Positions 20,839 to 33,084 are shown, counted from the first letter of the stretch. The stretch is 64,000 bases of DNA from Blastomyces gilchristii SLH14081 (GCF_000003855.2 NW_003101667.1:159012-223011); one strand, 5' to 3'. A program made the numbers and translations. The notes: generated by a model not told the origin, from the sequence alone.

Positions 20839-21117
20839 CTTGCAGACAAGATTCTGAAGAATGTGCAAATAGATCTCTATATACTTCAAGTGATATAAAA
20901 TGGCTTCAGAAGAAGATAGCTCTATATCAGACTTATCATCAGCATGAATTGTATAAGTGAGATCATTGACTGTGATCAGAATGAGATGATCATCAGTATT
21001 CAGATTATTAAGTTGAGATGAAATGAATTCAGTATCTTCTAGAAGCTCGCAGAGACAGACAAGCTTATATACAGCCTTGAAGAATGCAATATATTTAGCC
21101 TCAGTTAATGATTTCAA
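20839..21117 (-). pseudogene. CopA-2 RNase H remnant
   Basis: Contains SLTEAKYIAFFKAVYKLVCL at residues 3-22, the Copia RNase H signature (family: SSTEAEYIA...A..E..WL..LL), followed by a Cys/Leu/Glu-rich helix and the HADDKSDIELSSSEA block (family: DN..AI.L......H.R.KHI). The last residues of the open frame come from LINE copy 2 and not from Copia. Confidence 0.8.
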
Positions 21118-21399
21118 AACCTCAGTTTATTAGCAGCTCTGTCATACAACATAGTCACATGTTATATAGATAATATAATCAGTGATTGAATGAAATTCTG
21201 AATCTCTACTGACTCAATTGATATCTGTGTATATCACAGATTCAATATCAGTATCTCTGTAATAGATTATATCTTCATTGATTGAACTCTGTAGATATCA
21301 GAGTGTATATTTGAATACAGTTCAGTTCTTTGATATAGACTGAGAGCTGAATCATTCAAGAAAACCTGCAGTGAAGCTTATATCAGAATGTGTATTAAT

Positions 21400-22480
21400 T
21401 ACTAGATATTACAGAGATTCAATACTGAATTGATAGAACTGTAGAGTAAATTCTGCTGTGTATATAATTAACTTCTTATCATTATTTATAAAATCAATAT
21501 TCTTCTTCATAGAAGTGAATGTAGAGTGACAGTCATTCATTGAGAATTTCTTCAGAAGATTTCTTATAAAGAGAGATTGAAATAATATCAATGAAGTTAA
21601 ATCTCTATTAATCTTCATTCTTAAATAGTGATTAAAATTCTCTACATTCTTGATCTTGTAATTAGTGATAATTTTAGCTTTGACTCAGTTCAGATCATCA
21701 ATTTTCAGGCTGTAGAGATGAATATTATTTATATAGATAATTATATAGATCTGTCTTACATTATGAATAAATAGTGCAGCATCATAGAGACTGACATGAA
21801 AGTCTGAGTGTAATAGCATTTTTCACAGATTCTTATATTATAAGAGTGCTGCTTGCTTAAGACTGTAGACTCTCTGTATCAACTTATACACAAGATCATC
21901 ACAGTCTTCACAGAATTCTGTGAATTAATTCATATATATCTGTTCATTGACAGACAGTTGAGAATTCAAAAAAGCAGTCACTATATCAATCTGCAGAACA
22001 TATCAGCCCCGGGATGCTGAGATCATCATAAGAGCTTGAGAGATGAATGCAGAAATGACAGATGCAAAGATTCTTGAGTAATTAACTCTCTTCTGTTAAT
22101 GATTTCTGCAGACAACTCAGCAGGTCTTATAGTGAATAATCTCACTCATATTATTAAACTTTTTATCAAATACTTATTGACTGTGAAGAACACTCATTTG
22201 TGATGTTCTCTCAATCAGTTATCAGGCCTTAATCTGTTTCAAATGATTAATCTCTTTAACACAGGTCTTGTAATAATATTTCCATTCCATGGAAGCTTTG
22301 ATATGTGTCAAGTTCTTCAGAATCAGAAGTGCAGCAATCTCAGAATTGAAAAATAGATCTTCAAGACTGTCTCTCACTGAAGATTCCCTCACTGTAGTGA
22401 TATTACTTGTAGATGTCAGAGAATCATCAGATTTAACTATGAGTTCTGAGGAGTTCAGTGTATTCTGCATCAAAAAGAGA
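21400..22480 (-). pseudogene. CopA-2 reverse transcriptase remnant
   Basis: Collinear with 2903-4020. The active-site motif has become YINN, so both catalytic Asp are lost. The block FIRNLLKKFSMNDC, 60 residues further on, is well kept. The open stretch 22473-22222 is the N-terminal RT part. Stops are mostly TGA. Confidence 0.75.
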
Positions 22481-22511
22481 GGTATTCTTGTGGAAAATCA
22501 TAACCAATCCA

Positions 22512-23650
22512 TCAATTATTAGTGAGTATGAGAAATAATGAATACTCAGGTTCAATTTCCTTATCAACTGTGAACAGATCATCAGTTGATGAGTCAGGAG
22601 TCGTCGAAGAAATCGCTGCAGTCTCTTGACAGACCGCAGTGAGTAGGTCTGATATCACCGAAGAAATCGCTGCAGCTGCTTTACAGACTGCATTGAGTAG
22701 AACCTTCAGCTTGTGTGTAGTCAGTATTAATGAATCAGAAAGATGAAGGTTCTTCTGAAAGATCATGTCTTTTGATATGTATAAATGCCTGTTAGAGGGA
22801 TTCATCAATCTATAATTGATAAAATCATCATATCTCACAAAAATCAACTTCTTGGAGTGAAAAGCCATCTTATTGATGAGCTTAAAGACTATCTTCAAGA
22901 ATGCTTTGCAACTTCATCAGTGAATGCTGTATACAGAAGATAGAGCTTCAGGTCAGACCTTATACAGTGTAATTGACTTTGTATTTTCAGAGTCTTCATA
23001 CAATATGATTGAGATTGACATAAGGTTAAGCAGCTCTGTGACTGTAATAACTGTCTCACTTCACATCTTTTCAGAAGTGAAAGAGTCTATTAATAGTGAT
23101 TGAGACTTCTCAATGATTAAACTGATTGATTATTCAGATACTTCATCTTACTGTGAAGTATAAGAAGAAGTCAGCTCTCATTTTATTTCTTTACTGAGTA
23201 TATATGCTGTGACTGCATTCAAATTCAATTCTTTATAATCTGAGTGAATGATTCCAATGTCATGACTCAGCAGATTCTTGATGAATTGATTGAAGATCTG
23301 TTGATATCTCAATATCTCATTCTCTCATTTCAATAGAAATATTCATCTTATATAGATGACATCATCTGTAATTATCATTACAACCTTCTTATCAGTGTAA
23401 GGTAATATATTATTTTCAGTTTCAAGAGTCTCATTATCACTGAAAATATTCATTCAAATCTTCAAGGTTTTGCAGATAGAACAATGTGATGTGAAATTGT
23501 TATAGAATGCATGTTTCTGTTTAGTCTTAATATATATAACACAGAATGTTAATTCTTTTAAGCTGATAACAATAATATCAAATCACAGATCTCTGAGCAT
23601 TTTTAATATATTATTTTCACTGATATGACTAAGTCAATGATATTACTTAT
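22512..23650 (-). pseudogene. CopA-2 integrase and linker remnant
   Basis: The open stretch 22898-22512 has KKLIFVRYDDFINYRLMNP and SKDMIFQ, the Copia block that closes the integrase region, then an Ala/Ser-rich linker to the RT. The catalytic core (22900-23650) is broken into short frames. It is collinear with 4130-5190. Confidence 0.6.
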
Positions 23651-23660
23651 CTATTGAAAG

Positions 23661-24152
23661 TTACTTCAGAAGAACTGCAGATAATTGAGATGAAGATGAG
23701 ATAATAAAAAAATCAGTATCTGAACTCTTAGAGTTGTTTAACTGTTTAATCTCATTGCAGCTGAAAGGTCTCAAAGACCCTGCATTCAGATCATAATCTA
23801 TTGAGATTGTCTTTGATTTCAGAACAGTCACATAGATCACTGCTTTATATATTGAGTTGTTTATTACATTATAAAATGTCAGTGAGCTGTTAAATAGAAT
23901 ATAAATATTATTATGAGATAGATTGATATAGAAGATATTACTGTTATTAGATAATATAAACTTAAAATAGTTCTCAGCATTAACATGTATATCACAGTGA
24001 ATATAGCTCTGATACTTTATAAGCTCAGTGAAGATTAGATTTGCAGATAGTTCTGATACATAGTATATATAATTGAACTCTATCAATCTTTCACTCACTG
24101 AGATGAACACAGTGCTGACACTCTGAATCTTCAGAATGACCTTGTTAATCAC
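23661..24152 (-). pseudogene. CopA-2 gag-pre-integrase remnant
   Basis: 163 open codons, collinear with 5193-5660. It shows YYVSELSANLIFTELIK (residues 30-46), the pre-integrase signature, and NLSHNNIYILF further on. The two Copia copies differ mainly by transitions. Confidence 0.75.
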
Positions 24153-24399
24153 TTGAACTATCAGACTGTTAATTACTATAAGCTCTGAAAATTGTGATCT
24201 ATCACTTATAATGTAGCATTCTGTATTACTATCTCATATAGTGAGAAGATTCTTATGAGGTTTTATAAAACAGGCTGACATATTTATAACCTCTGTGAGA
24301 TTTGCTATCTGAAAAGTCTCAGAATCATCTGTAATGAATAGTTGAGTTCTATTCTTACTATTATTCTTTTTCTTCTTTTCCTTGAATTTCTTTATTCTT

Positions 24400-25850
24400 G
24401 CAGTGTTGTAGATCTTTCAATTATCTGAAGCACTGTCTGAATTGAGCAATTAACAGTTATTAAAGTGAGATCTCTCACATTCAGAATATGTAGATGAATT
24501 GGTCAAACTCTGATAATTACAGAAGCTCTCTTGAGAACTATCATAGCCGCGTACAGAACAGCCTCTGCAGGCCGAATTCGCTGTATTGTTGTTGTTGTCA
24601 GAATTGATAGATGTTATAGCTGTTATAGCTGAGTTGGCCGCAGAATCTGTACTCTGTAGATTCTTTTTATTCTTTGAAGAATCAAGCCGCGAGCGGATCT
24701 TCTTCATGCGAAGATTAACATTCAATATCACAGCTGTTAATTTGAAATCCTGTATCTTCTCTATCTTCTTTTGAACATAATCTCTTCAATTATTGAGTAG
24801 AACTGAGTAGATAGAAGATATCAATATTCATACATCTGAGAGAGAAGTATTCATCATCTTCAACTTTGTAATAATAGACTGAAACTTATCAAAGAATGTG
24901 TGTAGATTAATGATCTGTGTGTTACTAAGTAATATAAATTTCAGAACTGTCTCACAGTGTAACTGTGTTTTAAAGACAGAGTATTTCTATTCAATCACAT
25001 TTCATAGAGTATAAGTGATTTAATTTTCATTATATTTGAAGAAATGTGATCTGACACCTGCACTCAAGAAGTTTGAGATGAATGTATAGAGTCACTGATT
25101 TCTGATATTTTAGAATAATACTTATTCATTATCTCTTTATAGAGAGTTCTGAGTCTGTTATTTCTCTATCATATATCAACACTGTGTATCAATTAGTTTC
25201 AATTTCATAAAGATGCTTCATATAATGTAATTGAATATATCAGTTAGACTGTTTAATCTCACAGTGTTCTTGATATCTTTCTTGAATTAAGAGATTATCT
25301 TATCAACATAGCTATTCAGTTTATAAAGATTGAATTTCAATCTTTCACTAAGATTAGAATCTCATGTGACTGTACAGACTGTTAAAATGATGACAGAATA
25401 ATTATTAATATTCTGTGATTAATTCATAGAGAATCTCTATTGACAGAGTTTTTCCAGTTGTAATTCAAGCTCTAGAGCTCTTCATCTCTTCTTCTTCATT
25501 TCAAATCTTATCTTCAGATGTTACATTTGCTGATCTGATATTATCTCACTTAAACAGTAGACATCTGAGTATCTGTTATTCTTATCATGAGAATCAGTAT
25601 CAAGCTGTCAAGTAGATTGAGAGGCCGGCCTCACTGTGTTAGAAGCTGTATTCAAACCAGCTTTGAATTGAGAGAATGTTTCAGAGTGTTTATTAATGAA
25701 GCTTTTAAATACTTCAGAAGAATGTTCACTGACAGAGTATAAGTGTAAAGAATTATCATTATTAACAGCAACTGACTCAGTGAATAGAATGTGTGATTGT
25801 GAATATGTATGTGAGTAAGATTATGATGAATCCACCATCTTAATATTTGT
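24400..25850 (-). pseudogene. CopA-2 gag remnant
   Basis: The open stretch 24731-24450 shows an Asn-rich run and the knuckle relic Y-S-E-C-E-R-S-H-F-N-N-C, in which the first Cys is now Tyr. A few CpG (CCGCGTAC near 24548, AAGCCGCGAG near 24687) survive in this otherwise CpG-free copy. The gag start is near 25840. Confidence 0.6.
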
Positions 25851-26086
25851 TTATTGAATTCTTGTCAATATTATTCTCTTTTTCTTACTTTTTTACAATG
25901 TGATGCATTTTCTGCAAGCTTCTTTTGAAGTGAGCAGTAGTATTATTGATTAACAAGATCTCAAATGTGTTAATACTGATTGAATAAAATGATTTTAACA
26001 TCTGATGAGTGTATTGAATGAAGCAGTAGTTAAAATAATGATTATATTAACAAGAAATCCCGAATTGGCAGTGATTTTGCACAAAA

Positions 26087-26100
26087 CAGGTCTCATAACC
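26087..26100 (-). promoter_or_regulatory. CopA-2 primer binding site (half-tRNA iMet type)
   Basis: CAGGTCTCATAACC on the plus strand, directly adjoining the 5' LTR and identical to 7605-7618. It resembles the anticodon arm of initiator tRNA-Met. Confidence 0.7.
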
Positions 26101-26196
26101 TGTGAAAGATGTAAAGCTTGCTTGATTGAAAAGGTTACTAGCTTGTGAGAAGTGATATAGTGAAAGAATTAGTAAGCCAGATCACGTGACAGAACA
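26101..26196 (-). repeat. CopA-2 5' LTR (96 bp)
   Basis: Same length as the 3' LTR. On the minus strand it starts TGTTCTGTCACGTGATC and ends TTTCACA. It is flanked on its outer side by TATAC (26197-26201). Confidence 0.85.
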
Positions 26197-27235
26197 TATA
26201 CAAAGTAACAGACTAAAGTAGATACTAAGTAATAATTAATATTTCCTGCAGATTAATCATTCATTATAAAAAGCTTCACTGACATAATTATTATTATTAA
26301 TAAGAAAAGAGAAAATCAGATTGTAAATCTATAGTAAGAGATTGAATACTTATACAGATAGATAATTATATTAAATCTGAAAATCTTATCATGATTATTT
26401 ATAATTTCTTCAGAAGTATATATATTATTTAACACTATTATATATAATGAAAATTCAAGTATAAGTTATATTAAGTCAGATAATTTATCAGAGTTATTAC
26501 ACTTTAATAATACCTGAAAGAATAATTCTGTAATCAGCTGACTAAGTCAAATACATGTATATTATTATATCAAGTGTGAACTCATAGATAGATAGTTAAT
26601 GAAATTTTTAACAGATTTTAAAATCTGCAGTATTTTTACATAGAAAAGTGAAGTTATTATAAATAGTAAATAAAAAGATGAATCTCACAGACTTGAAATA
26701 ATATTTATTCTTATAAATATAAAATAAGTTTTTCAAATTAATCCCATATAACTTTGAAAAAGTGAATGTGTAAGATAAGTATTATAAATACTTTACTAAG
26801 TGTAAATAAGTAAGTAATCTTATATTATACCTTATACACTTCATCTTATATTATCTCATATTGAATAAAGAGCTTTCAATATTTTTTTATTTACAGATCT
26901 TTATTCATGATCTTATATCTGAGTTAAAAGTAGAATAACAATACTTAAGCTTATAATTAGATATAGTGAAGAAGGCATATAACATTCTTATTATATAGAA
27001 ATAAATAAGTCAGCAATAATAGAAAATACTGTAATTAAGTATACTTCAGCAGAGAATAAGTTATCAGACTTCTATAATATAAGTTATATATCTGAATATG
27101 GTAAATCTAGATTTGAATACTATTGCTAAAGTGCTGAATTCTCTGAAAAAGAAATTCTTTAAGTGAAAATCTTGATATTATGAGTATCAAGCTTGCTTCA
27201 ACTGCAGATATTAAAATTGTGATTTAAAGATTGCT
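26197..27235 (+). pseudogene. GyZ copy 2 gag remnant, right part
   Basis: Continues the gag frame interrupted at 17437. The sequence matches 47830-48285 plus 53955-54480 of GyZ copy 3, which confirms that GyB at 48291 is also an insertion. The zinc knuckle is present as C-F-N-C at its start; the element breaks at its last Cys near 27235. Confidence 0.65.
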
Positions 27236-27384
27236 TAAGTCAGCGTAAGATTACAGGCATACGCCGGCTTCTTATATACATTAGACTAAATTAATTAGTG
27301 ACTGCTAGAGCCGCTTTACATTTATAAGTATATTCAGAAGCAGCTGTGTTATTATTCAGCAGTTATATATTCTTTCAAATTAAA
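27222..27384 (-). repeat. GyZ LTR in inverted orientation
   Basis: Matches the GyZ copy 1 LTR at 2740-2902 in the same (minus) direction, down to the terminal bases, here mutated to TTAAA-type ends. It is joined head-to-head to the gag of GyZ copy 2. The junction shares a GATT-x-AAAG-x-TTGCTT-like string with both partners, so it looks like a microhomology joint. Confidence 0.7.
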
Positions 27385-28166
27385 TTCTCTTTCATCAGAT
27401 TCAGTTATACTTATTTAATTATGATATAAGCTCTAGCTTCATGTGAATTAATATGCTGCTAATATTCATAATTATACAGTCTATATCTGATTTAACTAGT
27501 ATTCTGCTTACACTCTTACAAAGAAGTTTTCACTATATTATATCACTCATTCACTAACTTTTTCATTCTTTAATTGTTATTGTTATTATTATTATCATTA
27601 AATGTTACTATCTTGTACAAGATTTCTGTTTCTCTTCTTTATTAAGCTCTTTTCAATCTGTTCATCTATTACATTATATGTGTTTCTGATAATGACTCTC
27701 TATTCTCATAACAAGCATCATTGTAGTGCTCATATCAGGCAGTTTATTAGCAGTAAGTGAAACACATTGTTAAATGTGACCAGAACTTGTTTTTCTAATA
27801 ATCATCAGAATATATTATCATGAATAACATATTATCTTTATATTCTTATACACTCTTAACTCTTTTCTCAGCAGGCATCTAATCATGTTTTCTGATATGA
27901 TTTTATATAAACACAGATGCTGATTGTTTTGTATTCATATAGAATCTTCACATGTTGTCAGATCTGCATTTACTGATAATAGTAAACACTTCAATATTGA
28001 TTCATTGATTGAGAACTTGAAGAATGTGATAATGAAGAAATTGCTTATATTATATATGACTGAGTCTTCTGTATTCTCTTCTGTCTCTTCTGCTACTATT
28101 TCTCTCTCTGTTACTCTCTTTAAATCTTCTACACTTGTCTCTGTATCTGATTCTTCTGCTTCTGCT

Positions 28167-28672
28167 TAGACTGGCCGCTGAGATTATGAATTTCATGTTT
28201 AATCTCATTTGATCTGATCTCATACATATCTCAGTGTGAATCCCGCTAGAACTAATTATTAAAAAAGCATGCAAAGTGACTATTCATCAGATCTTAAAAT
28301 GAGATCATGACTTAGAAAAAATAAGAAAGTAATCTTATTTGATTTCATTTAGTCTCTTTCTTAGTATAAAGTTACTATTTTTAGACATTTTAAGGTTTTC
28401 TTTAGACTATTTTTAATTTTTTAAAAAGTAACACTTTTTGATAATATTTAAATAAGATTTAAAGTCATTTAAAGCGATAAAAACAATTTAAATTGAGAAG
28501 TAGAAATCATGATCTCATTTGAAAAATGTGATAAGAGTAGATAGTAAGTCTCACTGAGACAGTAAAAGACTACTATCTAATCTTAAAACTGTGTAATGAG
28601 ATCAATCAAATTGATAATAAGATTATTAAATATTCTGGTTCTGTTCCCAGACACGGTTACATAATCAGTCTA
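28167..28672 (+). mobile_element. hAT-type MITE, copy 1 (506 bp)
   Basis: Begins TAGACTGGCCGC and ends CAGTCTA. Same 506-bp length as copies at 55640 and 60098. Flanked by an imperfect 8-bp duplication (CTTCTGCT and CTTATACT). No coding capacity. This copy is the most mutated of the set (many G-to-A and C-to-T changes). Confidence 0.9.
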
Positions 28673-28878
28673 CTTATACTACTCTCACTCTCACTACTTC
28701 TGCTTTTTCTGTCTCTACTGCTTCTGCTATTATTACTTCTATCTCTCTTGTCTCTGCTACTACTCTCGGCTCTTATCATTTCAAGAAGATGCTGTGTAGA
28801 CTTGATAAATCACATTTTTCATTATGTATACTTCTGCTCTTTTTATACTTCTAGAATAATTTACTGTATAAAGAGTTC

Positions 28879-29930
28879 TAGACTGATCATGTGACCGTGT
28901 CTGAGACCAGGATCAGAATATTTGATGATTGTATTATCAATTTAATTGATTTTATTACATCATTTTAACATTAGATAGTAGTCTTATACTGTTTCAGTGA
29001 AACTTACTATCTACTCTTATCACATTTTTCAAATGAGATCATAATTTTCACTTCTTAATTTAAATTCATTTTATTGCTTTAAATAACTTTAAATCTCATT
29101 TGAGTATTATCAAAAAGAGTTCCTTTTTAAAAAATTAAAAATAGTCTGAAAAAACTTTAAAATGTCTAAAAATAATAACTTTATACCAAGAATGAGACTA
29201 GATGAGATCAAATGAAATCACTTTCTTATTTTTTCTAAGTCATGATCTCATTTTAAGATCTGATAAATAGTCATTTTTGTCACGCCCCCGGCCGCGCCAA
29301 GGCCCTGTTGCGGTTTCACATGGCGTATCACTTTCATGCAGATGATTCCATTCATCTCACAGGCTGTTCAAACCGGTTTTCAATCACTCTATGACATCAT
29401 TCAGATATAATATAGGAAGATCTGATTGATGAATATGAGAACCTCACTTCTATACAAGGTCAGCAGATTACTCTTCCATGACAGTGAGGCACTGCTGAGG
29501 TATCGCCCTGGCTATCCTCACTCATGAAATGAGAGAAGAGTATCTACTCATTGTCTATATAAAATAGCTAGATGCTGGCTTCTCATTAAAGAAGTCAGTG
29601 ATTTGTTTTTATCTTCAACTGAAATATATACAAGAGTTACTGCATTTCTCATACAATCTTCTTAGTATACTATCATATCTGTGATATTTTTGCAATAACC
29701 TTGTAGCTCATGAGCTTGCTATTCAAGCAAGATAGTCAAGCTCACTCATACAGCTTCTCAAACAACTATCTCTATGTGATGCTGCTGACTAGCCACTGCT
29801 TCGGTTCCGCCATGTTACAATTTTGCATGTTTTTTTAATGATTAGTCACAGCAGGATTCACGCCAAGAAATGTATGAGACCAGATCAATTGAGATCAAAT
29901 GTGAAATTCATAGTCCCGGCGGTCAGTCTA
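28879..29930 (-). mobile_element. hAT-type MITE, copy 2, split by a solo LTR
   Basis: Inverse copy of the MITE, TAGACTGATC at 28879 to CAGTCTA at 29930. Removing the solo LTR and one 5-bp duplication leaves 505 bp, as in the other copies. The flanks carry ATAAAGAG (left, with three extra bases) and ATAAAGAC (right), an imperfect 8-bp target duplication. ElemX copy 2 shows the empty site near 60810. Confidence 0.9.
29278..29819 (+). mobile_element. Solo LTR (542 bp) of an otherwise unseen LTR retrotransposon
   Basis: Starts TGTCACGCCC and ends CATGTTACA, with the 5-bp duplication ATTTT at 29273-29277 and 29820-29824. It contains a TATA-like CTATATAAAATAG (29555-29567). It has no relative elsewhere in the window. 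It keeps GC-rich, CpG-containing ends. Removing it restores the MITE sequence GTCATTTTGCATG, which matches the other MITE copies. It probably arose by LTR-LTR recombination. Confidence 0.9.
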
Positions 29931-30718
29931 ATAAAGACTGTGTATAATACAACTATCTGAAGTTCAGTTACAGATATTAATTATTACATTCATTTTAAAT
30001 ATTTATAATAAGATAATTACATGTTTATTCTGCAAGATTACTCTTCTCTTCAACAGTGTTAAGAGTGTAAGTCTTTTCTTTTTCATCTTCTCTTTCTGAC
30101 ACTGATTTTTCTTAGAGAAAATTGTTATAAGTTTTATCATGCACAAAGTCATTGCATCTACAGACATCAAGAAACTTTTTACAACTGTAAAATTTAATAT
30201 TATAAGTACATTCACTCTGATAAATATCTTCAAGATAATAGACTTATATCAGCATATTCTCTGATATCTGTTATCTGACTTTGTAATGCAGATAAAGAAT
30301 ATTCATATTTTCAGAAATAGAATTGCAGATGTTGTACTCTTCTACACTTACAGATATAAGACTTGTACACCTTGTGTGAGATATTATCATGAGAATAAGC
30401 TGTTTATATACTGTGTTCTGCTTTCTGTATTCTCTTATATCATTCTCTCTCTTTCTGAGAAGTCTCATGCATATTGTAATTATATATACAACTCTAAGAT
30501 CAGCAGATATTCATTCAGTAACTATTCTTATCTCTATTTTTCATATTTTTCTACACTAATAGTTCTTAGTTACTTCAGTGTCAGAGATTATTTTAATTTC
30601 TGAAGATAATAACACTACTGAGACTACTCTCTTTTACTCTTAAGCTCTTTCTATTATTTTCTCTTTCTCTCTTATGAGAAGAGTTGTGTGTATATCAGAT
30701 TATAAGTATTCAGCTCTG

Positions 30719-31077
30719 AGTATTATTATTATTATTATTCTTCAATTATAGATGTATGTAGTCATAGACTATGACATCTACCTGAGAACTAAAAGTTCTC
30801 AGAGTTTTTCTAATATCTATAGAGTTAACTATTATACATTTACTAATTTAGATATGCAAAATCAGAAAATTCCAGCTCGGAATATAAAAACTCTTTACAA
30901 ATTACAGTATTTTAACATCTTCTGATACTTTGAAATCATTTGAAAATATCATGACAAAGGAAAAGAGAATAAAGTCTGAAAGATAGACACATTAAATAAG
31001 TGAACAGAAAAGAATAGAAAAGAACAAGTAAAGTAAACAGAGACTATATCAAAACAAAGTATTAAAAGATAGTGTAT
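30719..31077 (-). mobile_element. LINE copy 3, 3' part (continues at 61835)
   Basis: Starts with (TTA)n, then the LINE 3' untranslated region as in 13874-14200 in the minus direction. It breaks at 31077 with TGTAT, the left target duplication of GyA, and resumes at 61835 in exactly the next LINE base. It was inserted in ElemX copy 1. Confidence 0.85.
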
Positions 31078-31335
31078 TGTAAGAAATCCCGCTTCTCGCG
31101 GATTCTTTACTTCTATTCCTATCTCTCGCATAATCAATAGAGTTAGCAGCTGTTGACTACACACAACTATATAGACTGATGTTCATGACTACTATTTATA
31201 ACTCAGCTTAAATGCTATTATACATTTAATCTCTACATTTTATCTTTCTATCACAAATACTTCTAGTAGTTAACAGTATATATTATGTCAAGCTGCAAAC
31301 ATCTGAATAATTGTCTGTGAGTACTTATTCTTACA
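31078..31335 (+). repeat. GyA 5' LTR (258 bp)
   Basis: Starts TGTAAGAA and ends TTCTTACA, an 8-bp inverted end pair. The first 30 bases keep CpG (CCCGCTTCTCGCGG) while the rest is mutated. The left flank is the target duplication TGTAT. It is homologous to 61604-61834. Confidence 0.9.
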
Positions 31336-33080
31336 TTTCAAGCTCTGTCAGTCAGTAACTGCTCATTATAACTGAAAGAACTAGAAACTTGTATACTTCA
31401 ATCTCTGTGAACTCTAATGCAGACACTCAGAAGCAGTCACTTAAATTATGAATAACTCTTATAAAAGAAGTTTCAGAGAACTTATTAATTATTCAGAGAA
31501 CATTATTCTCTGCATCTGTGATTGAGAAACTCTTCAAACTCATAAATAAATTAATCTCAGTGAAGAACATTCTTGAGCATCTTTTACAGAACTAAGTTAT
31601 TTTTCTATAAGAAATACTTACTGCTTATAAACACTCTTAAACTGAGTCTCTAGATATGATCTTCAGAGAAACTTATGAAGTGAAAAGAAACTTTCTTAAG
31701 CTGTAACTACTTAAGATTATCTACTGAATTATAATCTATAAAAGCTTTTATAAGTGTGTATTTAAAATTGACTTACAAGTCTGACTGTGTGATATGAAAG
31801 ATGAAGAAGCTGTTATCTATATAATAACAGATCTCTACTATACTGAAGTCAAGAACTGATTAGATTATCTAGAGAATGATTATAAGAGATCTTACTAATC
31901 TGTTCTTAAGATCTATCTAGAGAATAAGTTAAAGAACTCTGTAAGTCAAACAGAGATCTGAGCTACAATCATTAATATTAGAAAAAGAGGTGAGAAATCT
32001 AATAAAGACTACTTATAATACTGAATAGAATTGTAATATAAATTGAGATCTGTGAAAACAGAGCTCTGAAACAAGATCTGAATAATGATATTTATAAAGA
32101 GACTGAATAAATATATGTAGAATAAGCTTATTAAGTAAGACTCTAAGTTCTTGATGCTGAAGAAACTGATGACTCTTATTCACTGCTTATAGATTACTGT
32201 GAGAGTCACAGACCTGTGAAAAACAGATCACTGACTGACTCTGTAAGAGCTAGAATAACAGAGAACAGGTTTGTTAAGAAAAGATAATAAGATATAGAGA
32301 GATTTGTATCTGATTACTAAGTAGAGAGAAAGAGCTTCACAAGCTTCTATGAATAGAGTATATAATAGAGAGATTAAGGAAAAGAATCTCTGTTTTATCT
32401 GTTCTAAATTAGAATATCTCTGTGTAAACTGTCTAAATAAATTAAAATACAAATTTAAGAAGTTATAGATAGAGTTAGTAACAGTCTTCTTAAGAGTCTT
32501 AAAGCTGATATCTGAATCTGTTACTCTCTCAATGAAAATGTATACTTGTAAGAAGAGACTGTGTCACAGTACTACTACTCTGTAAGTATAAAAAGTATTA
32601 ATGAACTCAGAATCTCAGATCACTGTAGTGTCTTTAAAGCTTGCAGAGTGAATAAGCTGAGTGATGAAAACTGAGAATCTGCTCTTATAATAAGCAGAGT
32701 GTGAGAACTCAGATCTGAGAGCTGAGAGACTTATAAGAGTCATCTTTGAATTACAAGATCTCTTCAAATCTTGAAGAAGATTTGCAGAAACTATAATTAT
32801 TACAGACATCACAGATACCATGTACCTGAGACTTACATAACTGTAAAGACATAATCTGTACATAGCTGTCTATAAGTCAGGTTTATACTTCTGATCAGTG
32901 TTGACAGACTTACTTATAAAGATAGAATCAGTTAATACTGTAGAGTTGATTAGAGAAGACAAGCTCATCTATATAATAACTTTACAAATGTCTGAGAACT
33001 TTGTTATTATGAAAAGTGAGATTCAGATATCAGAGAAATACTAAGATCTTGCAGAGATATTCAGTTCAGTTAAAGCAGCT
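31336..33080 (+). pseudogene. GyA gag and protease remnant
   Basis: Broken frames with TGA and TAA at many Trp/Gln codons. The nucleocapsid knuckle is at 32391-32432: C-F-I-C-S-K-L-E-Y-L-C-V-N-C, a C-x2-C-x4-H-x4-C pattern whose His is now Tyr. The protease should lie near 32780-33060, but I cannot point to its DSG triad with confidence. Confidence 0.6.
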
Positions 33081-33084
33081 GAGC

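Larger units (their letters stand above)
17438..26196 (-). mobile_element. Ty1/Copia element CopA, copy 2 (complete, with two nested insertions)
   Basis: Complete by structure: LTRs of 96 bp at both ends (17438-17533 and 26101-26196), 5-bp target duplication TATAC, primer site 26087-26100, and gag, pre-integrase, integrase, RT and RNase H in order on the minus strand. Without the Tc1 element (17558-19308) and LINE copy 2 (19538-20822) it would be about 5.7 kb. All frames are broken, mostly by TGA. It was inserted in GyZ copy 2, whereas copy 1 of Copia received a GyZ insertion, so the two families were active over overlapping periods. Confidence 0.9.
16710..27384 (+). mobile_element. Ty3/Gypsy element GyZ, copy 2 (split by CopA-2; ends in an inverted LTR)
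   Basis: Plus-strand GyZ: LTR from 16710 (its first five bases lie in the gap), gag to 17437, then CopA-2, then gag again from 26197 to about 27235. It breaks off exactly in the gag zinc knuckle and joins a GyZ LTR in the opposite direction (27222-27384). There is no pol. It is strongly AT-biased, with fewer remaining CpG than copies 1 and 3, so it is the oldest looking copy. Confidence 0.75.
27385..30718. mobile_element. ElemX, copy 1 (unclassified repeat), minus direction relative to copy 2
   Basis: I do not recognise this family. It is homologous, in inverse direction, to 59280-61333. Without its insertions (MITE 1, MITE 2 with solo LTR) about 1.8 kb remains. Two stretches stay open in both copies: 27924-28169 (81 codons; IESSHVVRSAFTDN, then a Ser/Thr-rich tail) and 30286-30603 (105 codons; LSLSEKSHAYCNYIYNSKIS). 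Both strands are open in the second stretch, so coding direction is unclear. 27590-27620 is a (TTATTG)n-like tract. It could be part of a retrotransposon gag region or a novel element. Confidence 0.5.

Noticed and set aside
27222..27384. GyZ as a DNA transposon with long terminal inverted repeats
   Set aside because: The inverted end pair of copy 2 suggested this at first. Copy 3 encodes Gypsy RT, RNase H and integrase and copy 1 starts with a TG-ended LTR, so the inverted end is a rearrangement.
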